Program-made: the position numbers and the translations under genes
Shown: piece by piece, positions 44,994-55,196 of the stretch
Position numbering within the stretch: the first letter of the stretch is position 1
Layout of the letters: every line of letters begins with the position of its first letter
Notes under the pieces: generated by a model
Told to the model about the DNA's origin: nothing
What the model saw: the letters and a program-made list of their open reading frames with translations, nothing else
Databases searched by the model: none
Assembly (NCBI GenBank): GCA_030272155.1
Contig: CP126194.1
Coordinates: forward strand, 5,881,501 to 5,945,500
Origin: Tetradesmus obliquus
Lineage: Eukaryota > Chlorophyta > Chlorophyceae > Sphaeropleales > Scenedesmaceae
Direction: 5' to 3'
DNA: 64,000 nt

Positions 44994-46736
44994 CAAAGCA
45001 TGCTTGTGTTGAGATATGCATGGTAAAAGGGTAGCATAGCTTGTGGCATAGCCCCAGTGAGGCTGGACGCCCGATGCATGTGCGCTACTTGTCACTCGAC
45101 ATGCATAGATGTAAGCAATTTCCAGCATTATGTTGATGACTACGATGACAACAACTGCAGCAGCCTCCACAAGACTGCCTACTTGCGGCAAATTTGCAGC
45201 CAAAAAGGCTGTTTGCAGGCCCTGCGCACGGCTTAGCACTGCTGGCTCAAACACCTGTGAAGTATGTGGACTGCTAATGCAGGTGCAGCTGCTCAGCAGA
45301 GTGTGCCCACTCACCGCGCCGCCAGCCATGCAGCCCAAGGCGAGCGTCCTGCCGCGCAGAGAACTTGGCGCTGCAGCATTGCAAACGAGAATGGCAGCAG
45401 CAGAAAAATTGTTGCAACAAGTGTTGATAAATCCTGTGTGGACTGACAAATGTGCCAAGTAGCGCAAGCAGCAGCAGCACAATGCATGCGGCAGCCACTA
45501 CGCAGCAGGCGTAGTTGAAGCACTACACTGCACACCAGCAACTGTCCCGACATTACAGCTGATCCGCAAAGGGCGCTGTCGCTGCAGGCCTGCAGCATTC
45601 ACTACACGCTGCTACCGTGGCACGACCATCATCAACAGAATCAGCGGCCCAAACACTTGCCCATTAACACCCACCTCGCGCCCCCAGGTAGCTGCCAGCC
45701 ACAGCGCCCGCCGCTGCAGTGTTGGCCCAGTGCCCCGGCTGCTCCCGAGCCATGCCCACTCCCAGCTCCACACCAAAGTACAGCGCGGCAACGCCAGACA
45801 CAAACAGCGTCTGGCGGCCGATGGCGCGCATGCCCTCACGCATGACTGCCTTCTTCTTGTAGGCTTCTACGACCTGCATGAGTGCACGCAGCAAGCATTT
45901 GCACACCGAGCTTCAGCATTGCATGGCACGCGCCGAGAGTGGCAGCCTTGACCCCTACATATTGCCAATGAGCAGAGTTCAAATGCCAGAGGTACCCATC
46001 CCTGGACACCCACCTGCAAAAATGCAGTTTGAAATGGCTGCATGCATTTACGTAGCACTGCCCCAGCACAGTGTGTCCTAACTAGTACAGCTGAAGTTTG
46101 CTGCCAGGCTGTGCTAGCGCTGCATGTAAGGCTGCTGCTTGCGCACAACAGCTGGCAGCCCTACACATGGAAAAACCCTGCCTCAAACAATACAGTTGCG
46201 TCTGGTCAGCATAATCAACGTCGCGCTGCTCAATCTGTGTGCGAGGTGATGCAGTAGTGCTCACACCAGCTGCTACAGCCCAGACCATGGCCCCAAAGAG
46301 CACGCCTGCTGTGCTGTGTCACACTCACCTCAGGTGGCAGCGCCTGTGCTCGTGGTGGCAGGAACACCTGGTGGTTGCTCCTGCCAGATGTGTACCAGTA
46401 CCAGGTGGATCCTGCCATGCCAGCACCAGCCACAAGGCATGTCTTCCTGTACCACGTTAGCAGCTGCTGCTGTAGCTCTGACAGCTCCTCCTCCTCTTGC
46501 CGCTGCTGCTGCTGCTCTTGCTGCTGCTGCTCGCTTTCAGCCACCTGCAAGGAACATACAAAGTTGCAGAGCAATGCAATATTGCCAATGAGGCTATGCA
46601 TGGATCGGCTGAGATCGGCAGGGGCAAAGTTCTGCACTGCAGCACTGCAGTACTGCTGCTTGTGGGCGCCTACCTCTTCGCCATGGTAGAGGCGCTTCCA
46701 GGGCTTGTCATTTTCTTCGTTACTATTGCCAGACAT
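44826..46736 (-). CDS. Tim17/Tim22/Tim23-family small membrane protein
   Basis: Predicted 216 residues on the minus strand; exons 46674-46736, 46329-46544, 45675-45873, 45315-45370, 44826-44942 join in frame (217 codons). After a charged, Gln/Glu-rich N-terminus come four hydrophobic segments: TCLVAGAGMAGSTWYWY, TLFVSGVAALYFGVELGVG, HWANTAAAGAVAGSYLGA and TLALGCMAGGALGALSGW. The pattern GVELGVGMAREQPGHWANT followed by AGAVAGSYLGAR and a Gly-zipper last helix is what the Tim17/22/23 superfamily shows (including complex I subunit NDUFA11/B14.7-like members), so an inner mitochondrial or plastid envelope location is likely. Which subfamily cannot be decided here. The C-terminus is a soluble Ala-rich tail ending SSKPVS. 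A CTG run on the sense strand precedes the last acceptor. The start is 920 bp from the divergent plastid protein gene. Confidence 0.78.
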
Positions 46737-47658
46737 TGAACGAATAGGACTGAGGAAGATCAAGCTCGAAAGTAAGCACAACTGAATGCGCGATGTGAGA
46801 TACACACTACGGTACCAGAGCACGGTTGTAAAAGTTTGTACCAATCGCGTCACGTGGTGATGTGAAGCAGCAATATTGTGCATGCATGCAGTGCCGTGCT
46901 ACTAAGAATTGACACTTCCCATGACAGTGACGGTGTGGTTCCCACAGAGGGCTGTAGGCTTGATCATGTACTTGTTCAAAATTCTGTTGCCTAATTGATG
47001 CATTTCATAAGCTCTCAGCGTGCAAAACCTCAAGCCAAACCGCACACGCAAGACAAACGGGTAGTCAAGGCATCTCCGTTCAACCGAAGCTAACAGAGTA
47101 CGTGCGGGACCGTCAAACCTTCACCAACGTACTTTGTGAACGTGTTCAGTCAGGTAGGGCGTGGCAGCTGCCGGGAGTTCTCAGGCAGTAGGGTTGCAAA
47201 CAACCCCTGTGGTTGGCAGGGCTCTCTACGTGCATGCGTTGGCTGCATGTTGCGTGATGCACTGTTGTAAAAGTGCACGAGTTGAACCTTTCATAAGCGG
47301 CCATGGCATGTTCCTGGCCCCATGCCACCACACAGCAGCAGCAGCAACTCAGGACCACTGCATGCTTACAGCACAACCTCGGCACCGGATGTTCGCAGTT
47401 CAGTCATGCATGCATGCAGAATCATAGCAAGGTTTTTTGCTCTGTGTCGTGCACATGCACAAGCAGTGTCTCCTCTTTTCACAGCTACCTGCATGCCCAT
47501 CCCAAAGCCAGCTATGATGAACACTTTGCTGCACCACCTGCTGCCACATGCTCTGCTGCAAACTGATACTGGCTGTCCTCACGCCACCGTCTTTTTCATA
47601 TGCAGGCCGGCAAACTTAAACAAACAATCAAGCGCAGGCCACCCTCACAGGCAGTGTC
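46737..47658. promoter_or_regulatory. Divergent intergenic region between two organelle-protein genes
   Basis: About 920 bp lie between the head-to-head starts of the Tim17-family gene (minus) and the At5g03900-like gene (plus), so both promoters must lie here. I see no clear TATA box or known motif. The right part is rich in CATGCATGC-type steps. Confidence 0.5.
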
Positions 47659-50600
47659 ATGCCCTGCCTGGGTATGCAGCTGCAGCAGCAACACACTGCC
47701 AGCATGCGGCAGCATGCGGCCAGCAGATGCTTCCCTGCAAGCCTACAGCGCAGCATGTTGCCTATACGCCTTAGCAGCAGCAGCAGCAGCAGAAACACAA
47801 GGGCTTTCCTGCAAGCCCGCCTTCCTGCAGCAGCAGGACCATGCATGGCGCTAGCAGCACCCCACCACAGCAGCAGCAGCAGTATATTACCGCAACACAG
47901 GCCCTTCAGCAGTACCCGCTTAATACCAACAACAACAACCACCAGCAGCAGCAGCAGAACAACAGCCACACGAGCAGCAAGCAGCGACGGCATAAACCCG
48001 CTACAGGCCCTCCAAAAGGAGCTCGGCATGCAGAGCAACCAGCTGGATGCCGAGCTAAAGGAGCGTGTTGAGAAGGCCATTGCCAAGCTGGGCTTCCGCG
48101 TCACTGTGGGCCAGGTGGCTGCTGCTGCTGGCGTGAAGCTGAGCCAGGCTGAGCAGGCGCTCAAGGCGCTGGCCTACGACTCCCTGGGTAACCTGGAGGT
48201 GAGGCTGCTGGGGTGGCAGCTGGCGCCTTTTAAAAGTGTATTGTCACAAGGCCGCTAGACAAGAGAGGCTGGCGGGGTGGCAGTTGGTGGAGTGGCAGTT
48301 GGACAGCCTGCGCACATATTGCAATGCTGGGTGTGCCAGCACCCGTGGTGGCAGCAGTGGGTAGGTGCTCGTATCGAGAAGCACATGTGTGTACCATATG
48401 GGTGCTACAGCCACACATACCACTGCAACCCCACCTGTCAGTGCTGAACCTCCAGACTGTATCACTGCTCTGCCTGTTGCTTCACCACACTTGCCTCGCA
48501 GGACAGCGGGCGAGGTTGCCTACGCCTTTGATCGCGACTTTGTGGGCAATATCAGGCAGCCCCACCTGCTGCTGCTGAGCCTCCGGCTTCCTACTCCACT
48601 GCCTTGCTGTTTTTGTTTGCCCCGCAGGTCTCAACAGCGGGCGAGGTGGTGTATTCCTTTGACCGCGATTTCTTGGGTCAGATCTGGCAGCGCTCCGCTG
48701 ACTGTTGTTGCTGCCACAGGTTCCGCCTTTGCATGCCAGTGAGCTTTGTCACTGTTGACCCTGACGCTGACAGCTGCCCTGCTTCTCTGTTTGGCTTCTG
48801 CTGCAGGTCTCGACAGCGGGCGAGGTGGTGTATGCCTTTGAACGTGATTTCGTGGGCAAGATCCGGCAGCGCTCCTGGCTGCAGCGGCTGCGGCCGCTGT
48901 GGAAGCGTGCAGTGAACGTGGGCAGCTATGTGGCCCGCGTGGCGTTTGGCACAGCGCTGGTGGTGTCTGCGCTGCTGGTGTGGCTGGCGGTGATTGCCAT
49001 CACAAGCTCGCGGGATGACAACAGGTGCGGCTTTGGATGCTGTGAAGTAGTGCTGTGGTTGCTCAGCAGTTCTAGATGATGGTTAGCCGTGCTGTGTGAT
49101 TGTGTCTGCACTACAACGTCTTTGCTGCTGTGCCGTACACCAACCTTACACAGGCGGGCTGCCTCCGCAGGCGCAACAGCGGCTACGGCGTCCGTGGTGC
49201 CTGGCGCCTGTGTTGGTTTGCATCCCGCCAGTTCTGTACACACTCCTGACGCTGCTGCTGCCTGCTTCGTCTTTGTCCTATGTCTGCCACGCGCAGGCGC
49301 GACAGCGGCTATGGCGGCTACGGCGGCCGCGGCTATGTGTTCTTTGACCCCACCGATGTCTCACATTGTGTTGAAGCTGCTGTCGCTCAAAGGACCCTGC
49401 TGATCAGCTGCTGCGTGCTGCGTTTTCATACATTTGCAGGCGCGACAGCGGCTATGGCGGCTACGGCGGCCGTGGTTTTGTGTTCTTCGACCCCACCGAC
49501 CTCCTGCTGATCTGGGACCCTCGCTACGGCCGGCACAGCAGGCAGCGCGTGGACTCGGGGCAGAACATGACCTTTGTGGAGGCAGTGTTCTCCTTCGTGT
49601 TTGGTGATGGTGATCCCAACATGGGCTTCGAGGTGGGCATGTACTGCAGTGCTAGGATGTGGTTGGGTATTGCTAGAGTCTGTTGCAGAAGTTGCAGATG
49701 ATTGTTTTCAAAGATTATATGAACTGCAAGCAGCAGTCTCTAGAGATTGCCAAGGCGTTTGTGACTGAAGCCAGCCCTGCCATGCAGAACCTGACACACC
49801 ACTTCATTCCATCGTGTGCTTCTGCACTACTGCCGCATCCAGCAGCCACTTGTTTTCTGGGTCGCTTACACTGCATTATTATTGTTTTACGTCGACGCAG
49901 GAGCGCCGCTGGCGCGCGCTGGGCGCGCACATCCAGCGCCTGGGCGGCGTGCTGTCAGCAGAAGAGATGGCGCCTTTCCTAGACCCTCCATCACTAGGCC
50001 GCAGCGTGCGCCGCGGCAGTGAGAAGTACGAGGACGAGTCGTTTGTGCTGCCGGCGCTGATACGGTTCAATGGGGAGCCGTTTGTGGATGATGAGGGCCG
50101 GCTGCTGTACAAGTTCCCTGACCTGCAGGTGGGCTGCTGTGTCTTGGTCTGAGCAACAGGATTGTGTGAGTGGCAGGGTTGAGGGGTTGTGTGTGTGTGC
50201 AGCACAGGGGCGTGCAGTTCTTGCAGCTCTGTTGTGCGCCGGCGGAAGAGAAGGGCTCCGTCAGTCTGGGGCTGTTGTTTTGTGATGGGGCTGTTGTTCT
50301 GCGACAGCTGGCGGTTGCTCTGCGCATGCATGGGGGTGTTTGTAGAGGCGCCCTGCATGCCTCCCTGTCCACAAACACACCTCCATCGCTGCTACGCATC
50401 ATCATCGCCGCTCACATGATGCGTCCTGCTTGATGCGCAGGTGGTCGCTTCCACGCCCTCGGTGCGGCTGACGGCAAGTGAGGCCAAGGTGCCGCTGGAG
50501 CGGGAGTGGAAGTTCAGCGAAGCCTCGCCAGGTGCGCCTCCTTGCTTTTACTGCAGTCCGCAGCTGTCATCTTCTTGCAAGCTAGTTGGCATGGTGCCGC

Positions 50601-51887
50601 GTGCGTGTGCAGTTGCCAAGCCAGGACGCGGGAATGCGGTCTTTGTGCAGCCAGCTGCGCCGCCAATCGGTTTCGTGCATCACAGGCAGCTCGTGACACT
50701 GCTGCTGCTGCTGCTGCTGCAGGCCAGCAAGCCGGCGCGCTGCTGCTGGGCGTGGTCAACGTGGTGGGCGTGATAACCCTGTCCACCATGCTGGCTGACC
50801 CCATCTCCAAGCTGGCACTGTACCGCCAGGGCCTAGGGTTTGTGCTGGGGCTGCTGCCAGCACTGCAGGCCTACGCAGCAGGCTTCTTTGCGCTGCCGGC
50901 GCTGCGGCTGTTTGTGGACGGGCGGCGCAATGCGGCGATTGATGATAGGAATGACAACAGGCTGGAGGTGGGTGGCTGGGTGTGTGGTCGGTGGGGGTGC
51001 TCTCGATGTAGCATCTGTTGTCAGGAAAAATGCAGGCCTTGCTCAGCGTGTCGCTTCTTCGTGTACTAGAGTGGAAAAGAGTGGTAATAAGTGTTGAATC
51101 CTGGATTCATTCTTCTTCTTCTTCTTCTTCTTCTTCTTCTTCTTCTTCTTCTTCTTCTTCTTCTTCTTCTTCTTCTTCTTCTTCTTCTTCTTCTTCTTCT
51201 TCTTCTTCTTCTTCTTCTTCTTCTTCTTCTTCTTCTTCTTCTTCTTCTTCTTCTTCTTCTTCTTCTTCTTCTTCTTCTTCTTCTTCTTCTTGATTTAATA
51301 CTTGTTTAAAACATTAACAAAACACTCATTCCCTGTTTGTTGTTGTGCATATGCCCTGCAGGCCGTGTCACTGCTGCAGAGCGGCGACCCCGACCTGGCA
51401 GCCAAGTCTGGGTTTATTCCTGACGTATCAAGACCTGAACCCCTCATACAATAAACGTCCACTCTGTCGTGCATGTGTCCTGCAGGCTGTGTCCCTGCTG
51501 CAGAGCGGCGACCTCGACCTTGCAGCCAAGTCTGCCAGTGCCCGCAAGCTTGGCAGCACACGCGTCATCGGCCGCCAAGACATTGTGTACACGACAGATA
51601 AAGGCACAGAAGAGCAGGTCAACGCCCAAGAAGCAGATGAGTTTGACCGGCGGCTGGGGGTGAACAGGCGCAGCTTGCCGGCGAGCGGAGAGAGCTGCCG
51701 CATTGATGATGTGTTTGGGCGGCGGGAGCAGCGGGTGCGGCAGCAGCAGCGGGAGGCGGAGAAGATTGATGTGGATTGGGGGGATCGGGGTAATAGCAGC
51801 AGCAGCAGCAGCAGCAGCAAGCGTGGCGCTGCGGAGCGGCGCAGCCGGCAGCGGGACGACGATTGGGACAGGCTGGACAGGTGGTAG
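47659..51887 (+). CDS. At5g03900-like plastid membrane protein
   Basis: Predicted 638 residues; exons 47659-48198, 48807-49024, 49440-49632, 49901-50128, 50441-50531, 50723-50967, 51486-51887 join in frame (639 codons). The N-terminus is Ser/Arg/Ala-rich, a likely chloroplast transit peptide; in-frame Met at 47704 or later could also serve as start. A small helical domain (VEKAIAKLGFRVTVGQVAAAAGV) is followed by a membrane segment VARVAFGTALVVSALLVWL. Hallmarks of the conserved plant family are DLLLIWDPRYGR, FVEAVFSFVFGDGDPN, ERRWRALGAHIQRLGG, AEEMAPFLD, FVLPALIRFNGEP, LLYKFPDLQ, then two more hydrophobic segments (ALLLGVVNVVGVITL, GLLPALQAYAAGFFAL) and the end TRVIGRQDIVYTTDKGTEEQ..DEFDRR. 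The family is chloroplast-targeted in Arabidopsis, and its biochemical role is not established to my knowledge. The tail is Arg/Ser-rich. Confidence 0.85.
48495..48870 (+). repeat. Three copies of the start of exon 2 (At5g03900-like gene)
   Basis: Acceptors end at 48501, 48627 and 48806. Each is followed by ACAGCGGGCGAGGT and about 50 further related bases encoding (AGEV-YAF-RDFVG). Only the third copy continues into the conserved exon. The second keeps the frame for the same distance and then diverges. Confidence 0.88.
49160..49510 (+). repeat. Three copies of the start of exon 3 (At5g03900-like gene)
   Basis: Acceptors end at 49170, 49296 and 49439, each followed by GCGC(A/G)ACAGCGGCTA(C/T)GGCG. 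The second copy matches the real exon for about 70 bases, through the codons for FDPTD. The third is the real exon, continuing LLLIWDP. Spacings are 126 and 143 bp. Confidence 0.9.
51110..51291 (+). repeat. Pure TTC/GAA trinucleotide repeat, about 60 units, in intron 6
   Basis: An uninterrupted 182-bp TTC run on the sense strand, entirely within the intron between 50967 and 51486. Long homopurine-homopyrimidine GAA/TTC tracts can form triplex DNA and R-loops. Perfect identity across 60 units implies recent expansion. Confidence 0.98.
51350..51535 (+). repeat. Duplicated start of exon 7 (At5g03900-like gene)
   Basis: Acceptors end at 51361 and 51485 and are followed by nearly identical 50-base stretches (GTCCCTGCTGCAGAGCGGCG type, encoding AVSLLQSGD.DLAAKS). 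The second copy continues in frame into the conserved C-terminal exon. The first diverges after AAKSG. Confidence 0.92.
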
Positions 51888-54026
51888 GGTAGTATTTGAG
51901 CTGGCGTAGGTGAGTGGGTGTGTGTATACCCATGTGGTGGGTGAGTTGGTGTGTGCTGGGCATCATCATGTTTTCGGCTAGCAATGCAGTGTTGTGCTTT
52001 TGCTCGATGCACTGCTGTAGTCCACAGTGCTGCTCAGCATATGTGCACTGGGCTCTGCAGGTGTCATTGCCTATCAAGAGCATGCAGCATGTCTTTTTTT
52101 CATCGCTGTCGTGCTGAATGATGGCATAGCATGGCTGAAATGGTATGGTGTTGAGTGTGCTGTGCAGTTGTCTGACGAGTCTATGCACATGCGCTGGCAC
52201 AAGCACATGTGCAAACCTGGTTGTCATGTTGTGTAGGAAGCTTTAGCAGTCAGTCATATACTACAAATGCTGCTTGTCTCTAAGTCAATCTGGTAAACAG
52301 TGGCGGACAGCAGTTTTAGCGCTGTCGCCAGCTTCGCAGTGTTACTACCTATGTGCCCATGCACTGCACCGGTTCACATATTCACACAGATGTCGCAGTG
52401 TGTGTAGTATAGTTCGTGCCTTGCACTTGGCACAGTACCCTTTGACTTACCGTCGATGTGAGTGAATGTTGACAGCCTAAGCTGAGCTGCAAGCTTGCAG
52501 TGTCTGTGGCGTGGCTACTTGACCACATTAATGTAACCACCACTTTCTGTATTATCAGCTGCAACTGTGTAGTGACTGGACGAATATTATGGTGTAGCAA
52601 AGCAGCAAGACCATCAGGGCACCGGCTGAACAGCTTCAGTGGCTTACACATGCACCCCACCATTGTTGCGCAGTGCAGACAGTAGCATTTGCATGGGGCA
52701 ACCTCCTATCTGCACGCTACGACATCTGCAGCACCGGATGTACTACTTTGTGGCATGAAACAACCGCAGCGTAAGCCGCCGCCTGATTCAGCCACAACAA
52801 ACTGTATGTTTTTCAAGTATGGTACACTGCTGCCGCCGCGCCATCTCGCAGCAAATCCAGCTGTGGCAAAAAACCAACAGGCATAACACTGAATTGACAA
52901 CATATTGCAAGGCATAACAGTGTAGCTGAGCGTACCGCCTAACGCGGACGCCCAGCACAGTTGGCTACTACACAGAAACCACCAAGATACAACTGGCGTG
53001 CTGCAGCAGCACACACTCTGAAACAAACTATGAAGTATACTGAGTCAGCATGATGTATGCAGCCTAGTTCGCTCATCTTATTGCCCAACAGCAAAGTCAA
53101 AGGCACAAGTAAACAAGCAAAAACACCAGCGCCACTCAGTGGCAAAGCAGAGCACAGCACCCAAGCGCAGGGAGGCAATGAAGCCCCACCATATCAACCG
53201 AAGCCAGCAAGCTAGGCACACTCGTACTCGCCTGCAACACAGCTATGGTAGCAACCCATACATCCGCCCAGCCCATCACCAACACCACACTACATAGCAG
53301 CAACTCAACCAAACACTAAACAGCATTTCTCTGCAAGCGCTGGGCTTATTGCCATGCTGAGCGCCTGTCACCTGCATCCCGCACAACTCGCGCTGCCAGC
53401 AGAGCACAAGCATACCATAAACACAACACTACATCACAAAAGGGCCATGAAATCTGTCACCCGAATAGGCGACAGCACATGAAATCACCCTCAAACACAT
53501 GAGTGCCAGGCTCAAAAGGGAATCACCACAGCGCGGCAGGCACACCAATAGGCTCAGGCGTTCGCGTTGCACTCGCTGCTGCAGCGCATGCCCTCCACCA
53601 CACCCTCATCAGGTGCTGCCGTCTGCCGACACAAAGGATTGGCCAATCATACAACTCAAGGCCGAACCCATACTCAAACCCACATGGCATGCTCAACTCA
53701 TTAAACGCGTACTACTCCTAGTAGCAGCCTCCACGATCAGCCAACAAGAGGCTTGCAGGGTGCATAAACAGGAGATCTCCCCACACGATCAGCCAACAAG
53801 AGGTTCGCAGGTTGCATTGAAAGGAGACCTCCCCACACGATCAGCCAACAAGAGGCTCGCAGGGTGCATAAACAGGAGACCTCCCCACACGCTCAGCCCT
53901 GCAGCACCACCTCAACCAGCGCTGCCAGCTGCGCCTGCATCTCGTCCAGAAGCACAACCCTGTCACCACATGCAACTCCGCATGCAGCCGCTGTACTCAT
54001 GAGCAGCAGCAGCAGCAGGGGGCTGA
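51888..54026. other. Intergenic 2.1 kb; no gene recognised
   Basis: Two convergent genes end on either side (stops at 51887 plus and 54027 minus), so this should be 3' UTR and spacer. The right half is A/C-rich on the plus strand. A 52-bp tandem repeat lies at 53732-53900. A 167-codon plus-strand frame across 53499-54002 covers the repeat and overlaps the probable 3' UTR of the minus gene; I do not accept it. Confidence 0.55.
53732..53900. repeat. 52-bp tandem repeat, three copies plus a partial fourth
   Basis: CACGATCAGCCAACAAGAGG starts at 53732, 53784 and 53836, and CACGCTCAGCC at 53888, a constant period of 52 bp. Copies 1 and 3 share GGGTGCATAAACAGGAGA, while copy 2 has GGTTGCATTGAAAGGAGA. 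Confidence 0.93.
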
Positions 54027-54563
54027 TCAGCCCTGCAGCACCGCCTGCACCAGCTCAGCCAGCTGCGCCTGCATCTCCTCCATCACCTCAGCCTTTGCAT
54101 CAGCGCCTGCAACCTCGCTCAGCAGCTCAATACTCAGCTGCATGTCAGCAGCGCTGCTCCTGAAGGCCAGCAGCTTGGGGTGCTGAGCTGGCATGCCCTT
54201 CAGCACCTGCCTGTATGCTTTGTACAGCTGGATCAGCAGCTGCCCGAGCTGCTCCCTGCTGGGGCGCGCTGGGCTGTCCTTGACCATCTGCCACATGAGC
54301 TGCTTCAGCGCCTGGTAGCTGGCCTCGTCAGCAGCAGTCCAGCCTGCTGCCGGCGCTGCTGCTGCTGCTGCTGCAGGTGCAGGTGCAGGTGCAGGTGCAG
54401 GTGCAGGTGCAGGTGCAGGTGCAGGTGCAGGTGCAGGTGCAGGTGCAGGTGCAGGTGCAGGTGCAGGTGCAGGTGCAGGTGCAGGTGCAGGTGCAGGTGC
54501 AGGTGCAGGTGCAGGTGCAGGTGCAGGTGCAGGTGCAGGTGCTGCGGCTGCAGCTGCGGCTGC

Positions 54564-54609
<46 letters not shown>

Positions 54610-55196
54610 TCCTGTGCATTCCCTGCTGCGATGCTGCCCTGAGACTCCTCCTCCTCCTCGTCCTCTGAGTCATCATCATCTCCCTGGGACTCAAGGCCAG
54701 CATCTGCTGCTGTTCTTTTCTTCCTGCCCGCAGTGTACTCGGCCTCTGCCTGGTTCTTGGCTGTGTTCAGCACAGCCTTGATCTCATCTGCCACTGCTGC
54801 ATCCAGCTGCAGTCCTGCAGGCTGCTTCTGCTGCAGCACCTCAAGCAGACTGACCATGTGGCGGCTGTAGTCCCTGACAGTAGTGATTGCATTGTGCGCC
54901 CTGAGGTACGCAACCAGGGCTTTTGCTGAGGCCTTGCTGCTGTACAGCTGTGCCACTTGCACATCTGCTGTGAAGCTGTGCGCAGCAGCCCATACCTTGG
55001 CGGCAGCCATGACCCGCTTGACTTTCTTGTTGTCATTGGCGCCTGCCCACCAACCTCCCAGGAGGTTCTCAAGGTCTTGGTTTCCCACTTTCAGCGTAAC
55101 CATGGCTTCTGCAGGGACAGCCAGTGAAGGCAGAACACAGCACGTGGAGTCAGAGCTGCCACAGCGACGAGGGAGTAAGTTGGCAGCTGGCTGCAT
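54027..55196 (-). CDS. Protein of unknown function with 28 Ala-Pro repeats
   Basis: Single minus-strand frame of 389 residues. The start may be the ATG at 55196 or the internal Met32 at 55103 (MVTLKVGNQDLENLLGGWW), where the ordered sequence begins. The N-terminal domain to about residue 160 is helical and charged (KVKRVMAAAKVWAAAHSF, KALVAYLRAHNAITTVRDY, HMVSLLEVLQQKQ). An acidic stretch (DDDDSEDEEEEES), an Ala run, 28 Ala-Pro dipeptides (residues about 220-275) and a second Ala run follow. The C-terminal domain is again helical (LGQLLIQLYKAYRQVLKGMP, VMEEMQAQLAELVQAVLQG). The two helical ends look like separate domains joined by a stiff AP linker. The first resembles helical N-terminal domains of nuclear proteins only in general character, and I do not recognise the family. 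Confidence 0.72.
54373..54540. repeat. Perfect GCAGGT hexanucleotide array, 28 units
   Basis: 168 bp of uninterrupted GCAGGT units, read on the minus strand as alternating Ala-Pro codons. It is flanked by GCT/GCA runs coding for Ala. Perfect units imply recent slippage or homogenisation. Confidence 0.97.

Noticed and set aside
48627..48720. Upstream copy of exon 2 as a mutually exclusive alternative exon
   Set aside because: It keeps the protein sequence for about 25 codons but has no donor at the matching place and then diverges, so it reads better as a decayed duplicate.
51018..51309. Poly-Ser and poly-Leu open frames over the TTC tract
   Set aside because: Any frame across a pure TTC run is open; the tract lies in an intron supported by in-phase exons on both sides.
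53732..53900. Possible CRISPR-like array
   Set aside because: The 52-bp units are contiguous, with no unique spacers, and the DNA is eukaryotic nuclear.
53499..54002. 167-codon plus-strand frame
   Set aside because: It is carried by the 52-bp tandem repeat (52 is not a multiple of 3 and the frame survives only because stops are absent) and lies in a 3' spacer between convergent genes.
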